Shown piece after piece: positions 32,700 to 45,368 of a stretch of DNA of 64,000 bases. Position numbers and translations under genes: made by a program. The stretch is from Siphonodentalium dalli (Eukaryota; Mollusca; Scaphopoda; Gadilida; Siphonodentaliidae): the NCBI GenBank assembly GCA_032622095.1, contig CP136061.1, forward strand, positions 200,998,244 to 201,062,243, read 5' to 3'. Numbering within the stretch: position 1 is the stretch's first letter; every line of letters begins with the position of its first letter. Under the pieces are notes generated by a model that was not told the origin of the DNA, did not search any database, and was given only the letters and a program-made list of their open reading frames with translations.

Positions 32700-33700
32700 A
32701 AAAACTTACAAGAAATATATATATGTCCCCACATCCGGTTGTAATTAGCAATCTGATTGGCTACAATGCCACATTTAAATCAACATGTCCCCCATCACCC
32801 TTGTCAGCGGGGTATTTATAAGGGAGCGTGCGCGAAACATCGGGGGATGTATTGTTCCGGTCCAGGTTCGGAATGGGGGGCTTTGCTTCTTGTTGCGGTG
32901 GCATGCACCCCACACACATTAGGCTACTGTGTATGGGCCGTTAGGAATCTACTCACGAACTCACAAACCCTTTATACGCTCTTCAATGACATTACAGCAT
33001 AACTGTAGCAGAAGGCTGACAGCCCTTTCAAATCTTCCCGGGTATCATCCCAAACTCAAAACTTGTATTTATCTTGGGTATATGAGCACGTGAAACATCG
33101 GGGTATATGAATGAACCTTGAACTGGACGTATCCACCAAGCGTGACATTGCTCTCGCGCGCCGAGTTTGACGTCACATGACACCGGATCCTTATGTCGGC
33201 TACTGAATTATTCTTTCGGGTGTACATTAATCGGAGAACCTCCGCATCGGGGTTCAAAATCGACACGCGGGTATTAAATCTCCACATACGCCGGATGATA
33301 ACCATTCATATAAAATAATAGGATATTGTTTGTTCGCGATTTTTCTCCCAGACCCCTGGACCGATTTCAAATTGGTGTGATGACTTGGAGTACCAAGGCA
33401 GATGCTATAACGGCGTTAGTTTTTCAACAACAAATATATATAAAAATTAAACTAAAACAAAAATTAAATTAATTATTTTTTTTAATGTTTAAACGATCGA
33501 ATTTCAATCAAATTTCGATCAGAAAGGGGCCGCATGACCTTGAGGCTGAACAAAGGCTCCAGAATGAAGCATGTTTCAGCTAGTACAACAATCAAATTGA
33601 GAAATTGTTAGTGGCTTGTAATAAATTGTTTTATAATTATACTGTTTGCATACAAAAAATGACTTCTAATAATTTTATGATTAGTCAAATCAATATTTTA
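32700..33700. other. Noncoding part of unit B, downstream of homeobox copy B
   Basis: Conserved in unit C (49,380-50,380). Includes a GC-rich patch with a tatttataaggg element (32,813) followed by gagcgtgcgcgaaac, a possible but unproven promoter, also kept at 49,489. No reading frame differs from chance. Confidence 0.3.
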
Positions 33701-34185
33701 TTTGTACTAAATAGAAAAAAAAGTAAAAGTGCACCCCATTGAACTCAAGCTCCAAGCCAACACATCCTAATGTAACCTATGTTTGGAAAATGTCCAACTG
33801 ATGGCCATATCAATTTCAACCCAGTTATGTTGTGAAATTTCCAACTAATGTTGGGTCAGGCATGAAATTTCCAACTGATGTTTTTTTTTACCAAAGCTGG
33901 TTGCTATTGGCTGTGATAACGCCTGTCCCTACGCTCATGTGTGGTAGACAGTAGACAAGATGGAGTTCGAAACTCTTTGAAGGGCATCGTTAATATCGGT
34001 TTCCAAACCAGATGGGGGATAGAGACAAAAGATAAGCAAAACGGTGGTGGTAACATGTTATACAGTAAATCAAATACATGTAGGATACAACGATATACAA
34101 TAGTTATTTCAACAATCACAGAAAATTTCTCTCTTCTTTGCACTATGGAACAATACATCAAGATCGGCCTCGTTATTCGTTCAGA

Positions 34186-34641
34186 TCACGCTGTCGAAAC
34201 ACTTCTTGGTGAGGCAACGTCGCTGAATACGTGCATAGGCACATACGTATGTGGATTCGTTGATGGATAAGAGCCACCAATATGACAGTCCGAAGATATC
34301 TTATTTCCAGACAAGGTAACGTTAGCACGTAAGTTCTTTGGTTGAAGCACTTGGTTATAAAGAAACATCGGGTCCATGTAGAACGAAGACGGCATGTACA
34401 TGAACGGTGACTCAGGCTGTTGGCATTGTCTGTAGATGTCATCTTGTTTCTTAAGATCAGGTTGAGGTGGTTGAGTTGTGTAGTTGACATCACGTGGTTG
34501 TGGGGGAACACGCGCTGTCGGTGTCACTTTATCGTCTTCGAGTTTGATAGGCTTCACCGTATGTATTTTGTTGTTAACTTCCGGTCGACCCTTCTGGTTG
34601 CTATGACGCCGATGGCGTGACCTTTTATTCTGGAACCAGAC
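34186..34641 (-). CDS. Homeobox copy B exon 3 (helix 3 and C-terminal tail)
   Basis: The acceptor is atttacag. 151 codons plus stop, beginning VWFQNKRSRHRRHSNQKGRP and ending SPRSVSTA. Two residues longer than copy C, from a small in-frame indel near RQCQQPE. Confidence 0.82.
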   Translation of the reverse strand, partial: VWFQNKRSRHRRHSNQKGRPEVNNKIHTVKPIKLEDDKVTPTARVPPQPRDVNYTTQPPQPDLKKQDDIYRQCQQPESPFMYMPSSFYMDPMFLYNQVLQPKNLRANVTLSGNKISSDCHIGGSYPSTNPHTYVPMHVFSDVASPRSVSTA

Positions 34642-37600
34642 CTGTAAATACACAGATGATCGTGTTATATCTCGTCGTGTAAAAGTAAATTAAACACTAA
34701 CTAAGGAAACAAGGAATCGTGTTATGTGCAATGTACATGTATTAATTGCGTGAACGTTCTAATATATAACACGACCCGAAGAGATGGCAAGATAAACCAC
34801 AATGCACTCAGTATGCCTTTATCCTGCAATAGCTGATAATTCGCTGGTAGATATACACGTAGTTACCCTGTTTCTGCTGTTTATTAGGGACTATTTTCGT
34901 AACCTACATGTATATACACATACTAATGAATGGGCAACCATTGTTTTAAACTTTAGTACTGCCATAAATTTACGAAAGCTTGGAAACAAGTTGCTCTTGT
35001 TTCGTCTTGTGCGGCCGATAAGTGTTGTCCCAAAATGTCGCATTTACCCGATGGATTTTTGTGATCTTCTAATAAGGACGAACTAAAGATATACATGTAT
35101 ATATATCTGTATAGATAATTGTGCTAATACTCATTTATAATACAACATATGCCTACCTAGTCTGGTTTGATCATTTAACAATTTAATCGATTTGCGTCGA
35201 TTATAAATAGCTAGATATGTCTCCCTGGATAACTACCCTAACAGCATGCTTTATGAATATCATTTTAATGTCATATTTATATCTACATATACGAAACATA
35301 TGTTGTCACACTGTCATTGTGATTCACGGAAACAGATTTCAGACATTACACACGAATCACTATACAATGGTGTGCTATAAAATGGTTTAGCTGTTGTTGC
35401 CATACTCTCTTATTAGCGCGCGCACCGCGTGTATACTGTTCGGCAATTTCTTGATAGCCGTGGGCCCATGTGCATTTTATTGATAGATAATTGTTTTTTT
35501 TCCGGTTTAAAAGTCGAACTGCGCGACCAGGAGGCCAAGTCCGGTAAAAGGTGTAGTTGGGAAGTTCAATTTCGTTTATTGTTCTTTACATTATTATGCC
35601 AATTATAATGTTGATTTTTGGTTTGTGACAAGCTATGTCAATTACCAATAAAAGAAATTTAAAAGATAATTTGTAAGTCTTATATTTCAACTTTTATAGA
35701 TATTTTTCGTTCTGCAGCCCACTGATGGTTGTGGTCGGAGACGGCCGAGTCGGGCCGCCGGTTCGTTAATTAGGTGCTGGTTGTTATTGTTATCTTAACG
35801 GAATTCTGAGTTGGTCATTCGCGAAACCAACATATTTTAGATTCTATATATAATTACAATCAAGGGTATATGATATATGATCTTGAGCGCGTTACCATTT
35901 CTGACTATGGTTTTCTTGTTATGCGTGTGTGGGGGTAATAAAAGAGTAATCAGTTCCCATAAGCTACATTATCTGCTCGACACGCGGCTATCGTGTGGCC
36001 CAATTCGATGCTTGTTATGGAATTATATATGAGTACTACTGACAAATTATAAAGAAAGGCAATATTATTATTGTACCGATGATTGATAAATGCCCTACAT
36101 GTATAGCTTCACCCATTATGCCAGTCAAAAGTTTGAGAAAAATCAAGATGAATGGGCGTATTGCAATATTTCAACTCACCTGTACACGAGACTCGGTCAG
36201 ACTGTGTTGCGAAGCGATGTGTTCCCTGGCGATGATGTCTGGGTACGGATTTGTCAGGAATATGGCATCCAGACTGTCGATGGTACGCTCTGGGAACATT
36301 GTTCTGTGTCGACGTTTACGTCTCGTTGAATTTGTCGACGCCGGGGAGTTAGCATTAGAACCTGAAACGCAGAGTCATAACATAGATTTGAAATTGTACG
36401 ATTACATATGACATATATCCATACATGTACATACAATATCAATAATACGCAATGTAAACAAATATATATACTATGTATCTACAAATTGTACATAGTATCA
36501 TGTTCCTTCCTTCAACGGACATGGCTCATCCTAGCTTCAATATTATGTCTACGTAATTTGGAAGGCGGTATAAGATAGGTTGTCAAATATATTTATATAC
36601 CGGTTTCATATACTTGAAAAATAGTTTCCATGGTCATCGCAGTGAAAATAACGCTCTTTATTTCTACCATATCAGGAACAGACTAACACGAAATATCGAA
36701 CAGAACATACTTTTTGACTTCATTACGTGTATCTATATTCTCGTAGAAAGGTAGTTCAAGTATATATAATCCTATTTCGAAACCGGGAAAAATTAAAACC
36801 GGAATATTATTAGGAGTATTCTGGAGCACAAACCGCCAAATGGCTGTAAAGCAATCAATTTAAATCCGTGTACATTTGAACATGTTACCTGGTGGTGATA
36901 GCATGATGGTTTCGGGTTTTTTTAAAGGACAATTTGATTGTTTCCTTACATTACTATCTTTAAATTCACTTTTCAAACACCTTGTCAAGTTAGCGGTTAT
37001 CGGCATTGTCACGTGAGACAATTAGGTACAATTAGTCAATATTAATGACTTCCATAAAATTATATATGTACCCGGTACCAAAATTAGTGAAAGTGAAAAA
37101 CATGTAGGTACCGGATCTCCATATTTACTGTACGTGCTGACAATTTTGTAGGAACAAACACGTGTCTGTCTTAAAGGTTGCCAATCCTGTTTAAGGACTA
37201 TAGATACTCATTTTTGGGGAAAAACGGGTTAATCGTCTATATAAAGAAACAATTTAATAACCATCACTATTATGTGCCTTTTGACTAATTAATACCAATT
37301 TAGATAATTGTTCTGAAGAAAACTGAAACTGTATGCCCATATTAGTAGTCTCCACAATCTCAAGTTGTCTATCTGAGGTAAACGTATGTGCTCAGTTGGA
37401 AATGTTTTATATCAACAATTTGTTTTTTCTGTCAATACAACCAGTAAGTGTTCAATTATTAATTAAAAACTAAGTATGGTCAAATTAAATATTTTACTGC
37501 TCATTTCTTTTGACTTTTGTAGTAAATAATTATTGTGTTGCCAGTTTTCAAGGCAGGCTACTACTTCCTCGGTGCTCTATAATTTGAGTTTATTGAATAC

Positions 37601-38092
37601 CAAACTAATCAAAATGTCCTAAACCAATTAGTTACTTGTAAGCATATGTGTGAACAGCCATCGTGATGATTGGGGGATCCCGAATCCGAAATAACACGAT
37701 GAAAAGATGATTATAATTAAGAATAATTTACATCATCGATATTCGACAGCAATCACATAAAGGATGTAGGTGACCATTTGACATGTTTGGGCGCATGGAA
37801 AAAGTCAAAGCGTGGTAAATGTCAGCTTTTGGTTGTCGACTTCTGAACAATAAAATATGCCGTGTTTCGTATGCCCGATATCAATATTTCTGGATGCTAT
37901 GGATGATGCATGTGTCAAATCAACGGATTGCATTCTCGCGTTGGGTATGGGGTATGAAGAATATAATATAAACGAAAACAAAATACTAGGGAAGAACAAA
38001 CCTTGTTTGACGCCTAAGATACTGTTGATAGAATGGTCGGTAAACGATATAGTGGATGCGCAAACCATGGCTGCTTGTAACGATGAAAACAT
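34186..38092 (-). CDS. PRD-class homeobox transcription factor, copy B (3 exons)
   Basis: Exons 38002-38092, 36180-36361 and 34186-34641 join in phases 1 and 0 to a ~242-residue protein. Exon 1 carries an eh1/octapeptide-like HSINSILG (Groucho-type corepressor docking, by family). Exons 2-3 form a complete homeodomain with R5, L16, F20, W48, F49, Q50, N51 and R53, YPD at 25-27, and an intron at 46/47, all typical of the paired class. Residues 52-56 (KRSRH) are unusual, against the common RRAKW. The tail has IKLED (SUMO-type), PPQPRDVNY and an aromatic/Met-rich FYMDPMFLYNQVLQ. It differs from copy C in the homeodomain at Q21L and Q33H. No paired domain. A 5.3-kb insertion sits about 20 bp upstream of the ATG and probably separates it from its promoter. 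Confidence 0.8.
36180..36361 (-). CDS. Homeobox copy B exon 2 (homeodomain positions 1-46)
   Basis: The acceptor is gcgtttcag and the donor CAG|GTGAGT. 61 codons with the exon 1 base: GSNANSPASTNSTRRKRRHR, then TMFPERTIDSLDAIF, L at position 21, and AREH at 30-33. Confidence 0.82.
36362..38001. other. Intron 1 of homeobox copy B
   Basis: 1640 bp, AT-rich. It includes an acgctctttatttctaccat fragment related to the foldback element at 11.6 kb. No gene inside. Confidence 0.5.
38002..38092 (-). CDS. Homeobox copy B exon 1 (start and eh1-like motif)
   Basis: Starts MFSSLQAAMVCASTISFTDH, then SINSILGVKQ, and ends with a single G before a GTTTGT donor. An in-frame extension upstream exists but is cut by the insertion and shifts frame in copy A, so it is treated as 5' leader. 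Confidence 0.75.
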
Positions 38093-38399
38093 ATGTTGAC
38101 GAATGATCCAGACGCACGTGGTAGTAGGAGGGCGCGAAGCGCCCAGGATGGTCGAAAAGATCGAGAGATCTTCTCCTTCACCCTCAATTTGATGTTTTGG
38201 TGTTGTTTTGCATGACCAAAGCCCACAAAAAGTCTCACCATGTCTGACCGTGGCAAATTATTGATTGGGTTGGGCCCACGAGCTTTAATAAGGGGTGGAG
38301 GGTGCCCAGGGAGTCCCTGGCGAGGTTGATATCTTTGTGATGCTGCTGAGCGAGCCTAGAGTGGTGCGCTGAAATGGAGAACGGGCCCCCCGATGTTAG

Positions 38400-38443
38400 T
38401 ATGTATATATATATATATATATATCTATATCTATATTTGCGAA

Positions 38444-38480
<37 letters not shown>
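38400..38480. repeat. Microsatellites (TA)n and (CTGT)n
   Basis: A tatatata tract at 38,404-38,424, then about nine ctgt units at 38,445-38,480. A shorter ctgtctg tract recurs at 39,778. Confidence 0.9.
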
Positions 38481-38482
<2 letters not shown>

Positions 38483-38619
38483 GTTCTATAGAAATCCACA
38501 GGGGACCATCTAGATGATGCCAAAGGGGTCTACTAGGAGTAGCTTTTTACGAGAAAGATAATGGTCGGGGTTAGAATTTTCTAAAGTGACGCCGCTGTTG
38601 TCAGGGGCAGAAAATGGGG

Positions 38620-40200
38620 AGGGGCATAACAAAAATTTGTCGCCGATTGCCACCAAACTTATATATAATCATCCCCATAAAATGAGGAATCTAACGGCGT
38701 GGTTTAAATATGGCAAAAGTCGCGCCGTTCGCGTCAGGGGTGCCCGGAAGGTGGGGGGGGGGCAGATTTATTTTTCTGTCGCTGATTGCCACGAAACTTA
38801 CATATAATCATCCCCATGATATGAAGAATCCAACGATGTGGTTTAAATATGTCAAAAGTGGCGTCGTTTGAGTCAGGGATGAACGGAAGGAGAGAGGGGC
38901 ACTAAAATTGATCAAACTAATTTTAGCGCCGATTTCCACCAAATTGATACATATTCTTCTACATGATACAAGGAATCTAATTGTGCGATTTAACAACGCC
39001 AAATTGTTGTTTTTGGATGAGATATTGGGAGGGGGTGGGCACTAAATTTTATAATAAGACGCCGATTGCCACCACACTTATACAAAATCATCCCCATGGT
39101 ATGAGGAGTCTAATGGTGTGGCTTTTATCTGTCAAATGTGGCCTCATTCGAGTCAGGGTTGCATTGAAAGGGACAGGGGCACCAAAATTGATGCACAATT
39201 TTTTTAGCGCCAATTTCCACCAAATTGATACACGTTCTTATCCATGATACGAGGAATCTAATCGTGATTTAAAGACGCCATAGTGGTGCTGTTTGGGTGA
39301 GAGATGGAGAGGGGAGGGATTGGCACCAAATTTTATAAAAAAAATTGTTTAGTCGCCGATTATCACCAAACTTATAAACAATCATCTCCATGATATCAGG
39401 AGTGTATTCGTGTGGTTTAAGGATACCACAAGTGGGGCCATTCGAGTCAGTGGTGTATAGAGATGAGAGGGACAAAAAAAATTTATATCTATATGTTTAG
39501 TGCCGATTTCCACCAGATTGATACATATTCAATTTAGATACACCAAATGCGTGCCCTATGGGTGAGAGATATGGGGACCTTAAATTTGATACAAATTTGT
39601 ATACTCGCCAATTTCATATATATGCATCTCTAATCTCTAATGAGTCTTAGTGTGTACAGCTTGAGTCCGAAATAGGGACGGGAGGGTCACCAAAACTGAT
39701 ACAAAATATGTTTAGTACCAATTACCATCAAATACAGACACGTTCTTCTCAAATGATACAAGAAATAAAATCGTGCTGTCCGTCTGTCTTTTTGTTTGTC
39801 TGTGTGCATTCTATATATAACTTCACGCGGTACAATCGAGATGGCACCAAGGCGTTCTAAGAGGGGTAACTTTTTACAAGGAAGATAATGGTGCGGGTTA
39901 AAATTTTCTAAAATGACGCTGTTGTTGGGAGGGGAAATTAAAAAAATATGGTGAAATAGTTTTGTCGATGATTTCCACCAAACGAATACATAATCACCTT
40001 CGCAATATGGCGTTGTTCGAATCAGCGTTGCGCCAACAATTGATTTAATAAACCAAATTCCACCAAATTCAGACACGTTTTTCTCTAATGATATACCATG
40101 AATTAAATCACATTTGGTGTCGTTTGCGTCACGGGTGGCGAGCGGATATGCACTATCATTGATAAGATTGCTATTCGCCGATATCCACATATAAGTTATG
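38620..40200. repeat. Degenerate satellite-like array, ~11-12 units of ~145 bp
   Basis: A gccgattgccaccaaactta-like block recurs near 38,642, 38,781, 38,930, 39,061, 39,209, 39,354, 39,503, 39,716, 39,964, 40,057 and 40,177. Each is followed by tacataatcatccccatgat-like and cgagtcagggt-like blocks. Confidence 0.8.
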
Positions 40201-41535
40201 ACCCACATAAGTCACTTGAACAATTATATCTTCTTAACAGTCTTATTTATATGGGAATGGCAATCAAGGCATTCACACAATGAGCTAGCAAAAAAGAGAT
40301 AACTAGAAGAAGCATTAAACGTATATTTATCATTCTATTGAAGAGATATATATATATATTCGTGCAAACTGAGAGACCTCGAACCGTCAGAGGATTGCAT
40401 ATATATAATAACAAAATTTAGTCTGTTCCATTCAATACAGTTTCCACAAAAAGTTACAATTTGTCAAGAGATATGTGAGGCCTGTTCAAAAATATTGGTC
40501 ACAGTGTGCAGTCAAATATAGTTTCTTCTGATATACAAGAAAATGCAGTTAGTAGCACAAGACTTTTCAGGATCCTACCAATACTGACATCTGACAAAGG
40601 TTTTAGAACAGACTCATCGACTGACATAAACAACTCAAAATATCGCTCTGTGCCTGGCACATGCAGCCGATATATATGCGCAGCAACATTTCGTTTAAAC
40701 TAAGAATGTTTAGCCAATATATAGCACCATGAACAGAGGAGCACCTGGAAATTTCTTTTAAACATCTGTATCTCCATGGAGATATGATAGCCATTTGTCC
40801 TCGAGATCTTAGTCCAACCCACTAGATTGATTGATACATCTCAATATGTAAAACCCAATTATCATCATTTATCGAACTAATGTGTGTATGATGTGCATGT
40901 ATCATATTATAACGTCTAATGTATACGCAGTTGTAAATAAATAAATACTTCATTATTGGTGGAACGGATTAATCGCGATAAACAGAATGACAATTGACAA
41001 GGTGAGCCACTACTTATATTCCATGACTGTAATAATCATGTTTTGTGTTGCTATTTGAATATACAATTTATGAGAAAACGTATAACACTTTAAGCAAGAG
41101 CATCCTCTATTCCCAACAAATATCCACAGCATACATTAACCTGGGCAACGCCGGGTAACCCTGCTAGTATATATATATATGTATAAACTCATGTGTACAA
41201 AAGCAAGCAGTTTTTTGTTGTCAGGAAAACAAGGGGAGGGCGGGCGCGACACCCGCATATGAAAGAGAGAGCCCGACAAGTAATGGTATGTTGTTACGTA
41301 ATTATGACCCACCCTACCGCCCCATACCGTAGCACGGGCATAGGTGAAAACATATTTTGACAATTTCATATACAGTGTTAATTAAGGATTTTATTAGCTG
41401 AAATAAATCTGAACAGCGATGACTATTGTATTGCACTGAAAGAGATTTTAATTCCAATTGCATGTTTGAACACTGCTGTATTGAATGGCATGTGATGTTG
41501 AGCAGAATAGTAGAAGGGCGCGAACACCCGATGTG

Positions 41536-41617
<82 letters not shown>

Positions 41618-42190
41618 GAGGAGATTGGAGTTGGTGAGTTACCCGGAAATGTTGATGCATTTTTCTATCCCATCCTTCTTCCCCATATCGTGCACGGGCG
41701 TAGGTGAAAGCATATTCTTAACAATCATATACAGTGTTTATTCAGATTTTTATTCGCTGAAGTAATTTTGAACGATAATGAACAGGACATGATATACATC
41801 TATATATATAATTATTGTACAGTGAACATATTTTTTTTGGTTTATATGATTTTTTTTTTGTTATTTTATTTGTATTATGTAAAATTATGAATGTACAAAT
41901 TGATAATTACAATGTATTCTTGAAGGGCCGTTCCTGGCCCCCCGAAGAAAAACGCAGAGCAGCAAGCGAGCCGAACATATGTAGGTATATGTCCGGCCTT
42001 AACTCGATGAGAGCTTTGATGACCACTTATGGGTCTGAAGTTTCCTTGCACCCCACCCCAAGCTAAGTGCTGGGTCGGTTTTTATGCCGGGTCCCGCTCG
42101 ATAGGTGTTGTCGGGTGAGTGGAATGTGTTAGACACGAGCGCTAGTTTCTGTAAATGTTACAAGATTGGCAGTTAGTTAGTTGGTTTAGA
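40201..42190. other. Interior of the insertion: simple repeats, no gene
   Basis: Includes a (GA)n tract at 41,540-41,614, TA tracts at 40,348 and 41,168, and T-runs at 41,825-41,860. The cgtagcacgggcataggtga motif near 41,327 recurs in similar form near 41,686 (cgtgcacgggcgtaggtgaa). Confidence 0.5.
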
Positions 42191-42530
42191 GGAGATAATT
42201 GTTCGATGGCTTATACTACGGTCACCAAAAGGGTATCTACACCGCCCGAGGACATTCATCAGCGCCCAAGGAGCCATCTAGGGCCTGAGCCCGCTAACCT
42301 ATGTTTTAATTTTGGTGTTAGTCAATTTGTAATAATAACTATGTTTTTTTTTATTTGTTTTTTTTTATAGGAGATAATTACTCAATGGCTTATACTATGG
42401 CCACGACATGCGTATTTACGCCGCCCAAGGACATTCATCAGCGCCCGAGGAGCCATATAGGGCGTGAGCCCGCTAACCTAGGTGTTATTATTGATGTTGG
42501 TAATGATGTCGATTGTTGATATATCAAATT
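42191..42530. repeat. Tandem pair of ~178-bp repeats in the LINE 3' region
   Basis: ggagataatt...atggcttatacta and gacattcatcagcgccc...aggagccat recur at 42,192-42,370 and 42,371-42,530, directly after the LINE frame (minus strand). Confidence 0.8.
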
Positions 42531-42570
42531 GTTTCCTCGTCGTTTGCTGGGGGTTGTCTAAGCTCACAGA

Positions 42571-43379
42571 TTAACGTTTAGTGAGGATTGTCTTCCTGAT
42601 GCCAAGTTCATTCATTAGGAACGTGCCATTTAATCTATTCAATGTTTCTTCAGCTAGATAGTTTAGTCTATCCTGTATAAGGGGGACGTCTGCCGTTAGA
42701 TGGAGTACCGTTATAGGGGTTCTATATGGCGCTTGAAGTGACGTTCTGATGGCCATATTCTGTGCAACTTGTAATTTATTAAGCAGGGTAGGTTTACAAG
42801 ATGCTGTGATAATTGCCCCATATTCCATGACTGGTCTGATGAATTGTTTGTATACTTTGATTAAAGTGGATTGATTGACCCCCCACCCAGTGCCCCGAAG
42901 TCTAGTTAAAAGGGAGGTTCTTTGTCTAGCTTTGGTGGAGATATTGGTTAGGTGCTTTTTAAATTTAAGGCGTGAGTCTAGAGTGAATCCAAGGAAAGTG
43001 GCTTCGTTAGATTGCTTGATGGCTGTGTCAAAAAGAGAGAGTTCGGGTTTGGAGTAATTGCGTTTGTTCCCAAATACGATTAATTGCGTTTTCAGTGGAT
43101 TTAATTTGATTCTCCATTTGGAACACCATTTTTCTAGTTTATGGAGCTGGTTCTGAAGTCTATGTTCTATATATTTTACTGATTTGCCCGACGTCCGCAG
43201 TCCAAGGTCGTCAGCAAATTGAGATATTTGGACACTTGATGTAGGGTCATTGGGTATGTCATTAACGTATATTAAAAATAGCAGAGGGATGAGTACTGAT
43301 CCTTGGGGGGTTCCGGCCTTTAAAGGGACGCTTTCTGAAAGATCATCCTTTATTTTTACTTTTATAGTTCTGTGTGTGA
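42571..43379 (-). pseudogene. 5'-truncated Jockey-like LINE reverse transcriptase
   Basis: About 270 residues: AGTPQGSVLIPLLFLIYVND (RT motif B), SQFADDLGL (motif C), WRIKLNPLKTQLIVFG, FLGFTLDSRLKFKKHL, YKQFIRPVMEYGA and QNMAIRTSLQAPYRTP. That order is the usual C-terminal half of Jockey/CR1-group RT. It lacks the endonuclease and the first RT motifs. The frame runs on upstream into the homeobox leader (to Met 43587), a chimeric frame made by the insertion. Confidence 0.78.
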
Positions 43380-44217
43380 GAATGATCCAGATGCGGAAGT
43401 TTGATCTATTTATTATCTCGAGTTTAAGGTGGGCTTCGTCTCTGAATTCAAGCCGGTTGGTTGCAAGCGTCAAGAGGCCAGTACCATCGGAATTGATGAA
43501 GAAGAGGATTAGAGAACTATTTTTTCTCTTGTGAAGCGTGCCGTCAGGAAGCCGCTGATGTTTAATTGCGCCTCGGCGCCTTATCATCTTGTCACAACAA
43601 CTTGAGTAGCGGCTTATCGAAACATTCAGATTAAGAGGATTACGACAATCATAATGATAGTGTCAACATAAGAAGTCATTAAGCATGGTTATTAGTTAAT
43701 CTTGAAGGTGAGTGTTAATGGTTGTCACAACACGGTATTCAGTATAGTGTTTGCTTCATTAATCAAACATATCTAGTTTTTTGGATCAACGATACAGCCG
43801 CTGAATGCTGTCAGAAACTGTAAGAAAAATAAATGCGAGTTTTATTATTTCGGAGTCGATAACACCAATGGCATCAATATGCAAGTATTCGTCAAATATC
43901 CACAATAATTGAGTAAGATGGATTTTAGTACGGTGTTGTGCAGCTGTCGGTGTATGCGTGCAACCTTTTGTTTTTTGTACTGAGAAGACGAATCGGGATG
44001 CTATTTAAAAGTCATCAGTCCGTGCCTTACATGTACTTCTCAGCCCAAATTGATTTCAATGTAGCTCCATGTCAACAAATATTAAAGGTACTCAGTCCGA
44101 TTTGATGGTCCCCATATCATCAGATTCCAACAACATTTTTTGAAATGCCGCTTCAGTTATCAGAATCGATTAATTAGTTGACCAAACATTATGCCAACCA
44201 CAGTCAACTATAATAGT

Positions 44218-44302
44218 CTTGTTGGTGACTATGCCAAAATAGTGGTCCTCGTTGGAGGAATAGTCACTCGGACCACTGTTTTAGCATATAGTCACCGACA
44301 AG
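44218..44302. repeat. ~32-bp inverted repeat, unit B
   Basis: Arm cttgttggtgactatgcca... against ...agcatatagtcaccgacaag, with ntggtcc/ggaccac continuing the stem. The equivalent in unit C (55,697-55,788) has 6 extra bases in the loop. Confidence 0.7.
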
Positions 44303-44779
44303 CCGTGCAATATTTATATCATATCATTGCCAAGGGATAACACTGAAAGAAGGGCAAAAAATCACTCGTATTTCCATAGTGGTCGCTATATTATAGCTGT
44401 ATAAACATTATACATGTAGATAACACTTTTGTATTGTCTAAACTATTTTTCTTGCGAGCTATACTGACCACCATTGTATGAACTATGTTCTTTTATCTCT
44501 GGTTAGGGATCCTAGCGCATTCCAATTTCGCATGCCTACCAACGTTAAAGTGATGCTACTGTGGCATTATAGGGCATACATTCCATTAATTTGTGTTATT
44601 ATGTACATGTGTCTATACATGTTTCTTTGTTAGTACATACAGTATACACAACAGTATAATTCAACATCAAATATCAAAATTATGTTTCCGATCATTGTTG
44701 TTTACTATCGCTAAACATCTGCCGATCATCATTGGCCTCTCGATTTTCTTTGGTTTTGCTGTTTTAAGTCTTCAGTCTT

Positions 44780-45205
44780 ATCAGTTATCATCTGGAAACC
44801 GCATATCAGGTAAAATCTAAGTCTAAAAAGGGGCACAACTCAATCAAAATCATGCAGCCGAAACCCATATTCGAACTTGATCTGTATTTTGTGGTGGTAA
44901 ACTAATATACCAAATTTGGTTCAGTTCACATGACTCAATCTAAAGTTATCATTCGGAAACCCCAAATCAAGTAAAATCTAAGTCGAAAAAGGGCATAACT
45001 CACTCAAAATCATGCGGACGAAATGCATAGTATAGCTTGATCTGTATTTTGGTGTGGTAAACTAACATACCAAATTTGGTTCAGTTCACTCAATTGAATC
45101 TAAAGTTATCATCCGGAAACCAAAAGCGGACGGACGGACGACCGACGGATGGACGAACAAACCATTTACATAATACGACCGTTTTTTTTCAAACGGGCGT
45201 ATAAA
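44780..45205 (+). mobile_element. MITE-like repeat, unit B copy
   Basis: Same family as 24,071-32,085 without the LINE. It provides the empty-site sequence tgtggtggtaaactaatata near 44,891. Ends in a gacggacggacg tract and the aaacgggcgtat palindrome. Confidence 0.65.
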
Positions 45206-45368
45206 AAGGAGTCGATGACTGCGCTGTTCTTCGAATTTCTGTTTGTAAGGTTCTTCGATCCCGGCAGCTATATGCAGTCAAAAGTTCTTTGTTTCTGCCA
45301 CCTGCTCCTGCGCTTTCCGGATGATATCGTGTACCTCCGCTGCTGAGTGGGTGGGCCGCTACTGTTTT

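Larger units (their letters stand above)
38113..43379 (-). mobile_element. 5.27-kb insertion in the 5' leader of homeobox copy B, bounded by a 12-bp duplication
   Basis: gaatgatccaga occurs at 38101-38112 and again at 43380-43391. In units A and C it occurs once and the flanks are contiguous, so everything between is inserted. The right end is the 5' side of a truncated Jockey-like LINE on the minus strand. The left end has no poly(A)/poly(T); near it lies a gggcgcgaagcgccc hairpin (38,132). The interior is tandem repeats and simple sequence, so it may be one LINE with a very long 3' part or a nested composite. Confidence 0.75.

Noticed and set aside
34173-34511. Alternative minus frame starting MFPHNHV (also 13917-14255, 50847-51179)
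   Set aside because: Shifted frame within homeobox exon 3; the homeodomain frame is the coding one.
36079-36411. Plus-strand frame over homeobox exon 2 (also 52713-53120, 15438-15746)
   Set aside because: It is antisense to the homeodomain exon and conserved only because that exon is.
38113-43379. Helitron, because of the gggcgcgaagcgccc hairpin near one end
   Set aside because: No CTRR terminus next to the hairpin, and a 12-bp flanking duplication is seen, which Helitrons do not make.
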